Source: Flavobacteriales bacterium (GTDB lineage Bacteria > Bacteroidota > Bacteroidia > Flavobacteriales > Crocinitomicaceae). From it: a DNA stretch of 7,280 nt. The position numbers and the translations under genes were made by a program. This document shows positions 6,840-7,280 of this stretch, one piece after another. The DNA lies in the NCBI GenBank assembly GCA_947375085.1, contig CANCEQ010000154.1:1-7280 (forward strand), read 5' to 3'. The stretch's first letter is position 1, and the number at the start of each line of letters is the position of its first letter. Below the pieces are notes generated by a model that had not been told where the DNA came from, ran no database searches, and worked only from the letters and a program-made list of their open reading frames with translations.

Positions 6840-7022
6840 TTTCCCAGGTAGATTGCGAAGAATAGATAATTGTGTTTTTTTTTGTTCCTGAGTAGATTAC
6901 GAAGAATGAGTAATAGTGAGTGTTTTTTTAGTTTCTGAGTAGTTGGCGAAGAATGAATAATTGTTAATGTTTTTTTTGTTCCTGAGTAGTTAGCGAAGAA
7001 TGAGCAAACGTATCGAAGGGAC
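6840..7022. repeat. Four-copy degenerate tandem repeat ending in a REP-like palindrome
   Basis: Four related units start at about 6840, 6884, 6931 and 6978 (spacing 44, 47, 47). They share a core resembling TTCCTGAGTAGTT followed by GCGAAGAATGA; copies 2-4 are closest and copy 1 is the most diverged (TTCCCAGGTAGATT). Copies are separated by T runs (6875-6883, 6923-6929, 6970-6977). Only the last copy continues into CAAACGTATCGAAGGGAC, so its ends GTTCCT and AGGGAC can pair with one G-U wobble, and inner GTTAGC/GCAAAC nearly pair, giving an imperfect 45-base hairpin. It lies wholly between two convergent terminators. A long - strand reading frame through it is an artefact of the repeat. Origin by local duplication of a REP-like intergenic element is inferred. 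Confidence 0.85.
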
Positions 7023-7057
7023 AAAAAAAAACCGATATTCAAAAAGAATATCGGTTT
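7023..7057 (-). terminator. Rho-independent terminator after rpmH
   Basis: A perfect 12-bp inverted repeat, AAACCGATATTC (7029-7040) and GAATATCGGTTT (7046-7057), with a 5-base loop, is flanked on its left by an A run (7023-7031). Read on the - strand this is a stem followed by nine Ts. It sits 22 bases past the rpmH stop. The + strand side lacks an immediate T tract, so it is directional. Confidence 0.93.
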
Positions 7058-7079
7058 CAATATGTTTTTATTGAAAATC

Positions 7080-7241
7080 TTAACGTTTGTGCATTCCTTC
7101 GTCAGAAACAGTCAATCTTTTTCTACCTTTAGCGCGACGTGCAGCTAATACTTTACGTCCATTTTTAGTAGCCATACGACTACGGAAACCGTGTTTGTTT
7201 CTTCTTTTTCTTACAGACGGTTGAAACGTTCTTTTTGTCAT
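7080..7241 (-). CDS. rpmH: Ribosomal protein L34 (bL34)
   Basis: Small basic protein of the 50S subunit. The - strand frame gives 53 residues beginning [19 protein letters not shown] and continuing with [20 protein letters not shown], then [14 protein letters not shown]. This is the complete L34 pattern: the KRTFQPS N-terminus, the K-R-x-x-x-K-H-G-F-R motif, the M-A-T-x-x-G-R-x-V-L segment and the R-R-A-K-G-R-x-x-L-(T/S)-V tail. The ATG complements 7239-7241. Upstream sequence on that strand (7242-7280) is AT-rich, has no clear Shine-Dalgarno site and no TAnnTTTG match, and the window ends before a promoter is identified. In many bacteria rpmH is near rnpA or the origin; neither is visible here. 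Length and sequence make the call secure. Confidence 0.98.
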   Translation of the reverse strand: MTKRTFQPSVRKRRNKHGFRSRMATKNGRKVLAARRAKGRKRLTVSDEGMHKR

Positions 7242-7280
7242 GATATATACTTATTAGTCTTGTATTTCTTATAAATTCGG

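Noticed and set aside
6818..7060. 80-aa - strand open frame
   Set aside because: It runs through the tandem repeat and the rpmH terminator. Its Leu/Lys/Asn-rich repetitive product is explained by the T tracts and repeat units, and it resembles no protein family.

Overview
The window reads as an ordinary chromosomal stretch of an AT-rich member of the Bacteroidota, most likely a Flavobacteriales/Crocinitomicaceae-type organism (lineage is inference). The support is the SprB-repeat/PD40/OmpA surface protein, the Bacteroidota style of the periplasmic binding protein, the near-absence of strong Shine-Dalgarno sites, and two promoters resembling the Bacteroidota TTG-N19-21-TAnnTTTG form. No mobile element, tRNA, rRNA, CRISPR array or phage gene was found.

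Layout, left to right. (1) rplI, ribosomal protein L9, on the + strand and closed by a clear hairpin terminator. (2) A tight three-gene + strand operon for a BtuFCD/FecBCDE-type ABC importer: substrate-binding lipoprotein, FecCD permease (GTG start, 1 base after the previous stop) and ATPase (ATGA overlap). Its promoter probably lies inside the longest version of the first ORF, so that gene likely starts at 617 and may be leaderless. The substrate (siderophore-iron, haem or cobamide) cannot be told from sequence. No TonB receptor or cobalamin riboswitch is adjacent. (3) Convergent to it on the - strand is yifB/comM, a Mg-chelatase-like AAA+ ATPase, with only 15 bases between the two stops and no clear terminator. 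(4) After an AT-rich divergent intergenic region with a TAGATTTG promoter element comes a + strand secreted protein with PD40 beta-propeller repeats, one SprB repeat and a C-terminal OmpA peptidoglycan-binding domain, followed by a strong terminator. (5) A non-coding convergent region carries a four-copy degenerate tandem repeat (44-47 bp period, copies separated by T tracts). It ends in an imperfect REP-like palindrome that abuts the terminator of the last gene. (6) rpmH, ribosomal protein L34 (53 aa), lies on the - strand.

Functionally these are separate units: translation (rplI, rpmH), nutrient uptake (ABC importer), DNA processing/competence (yifB) and envelope (OmpA-like protein). I see no novel multi-gene system. 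The items most worth a second look are the 6840-7022 repeat array, the start-site/promoter arrangement at 581-619, and the domain combination of the OmpA-family protein.
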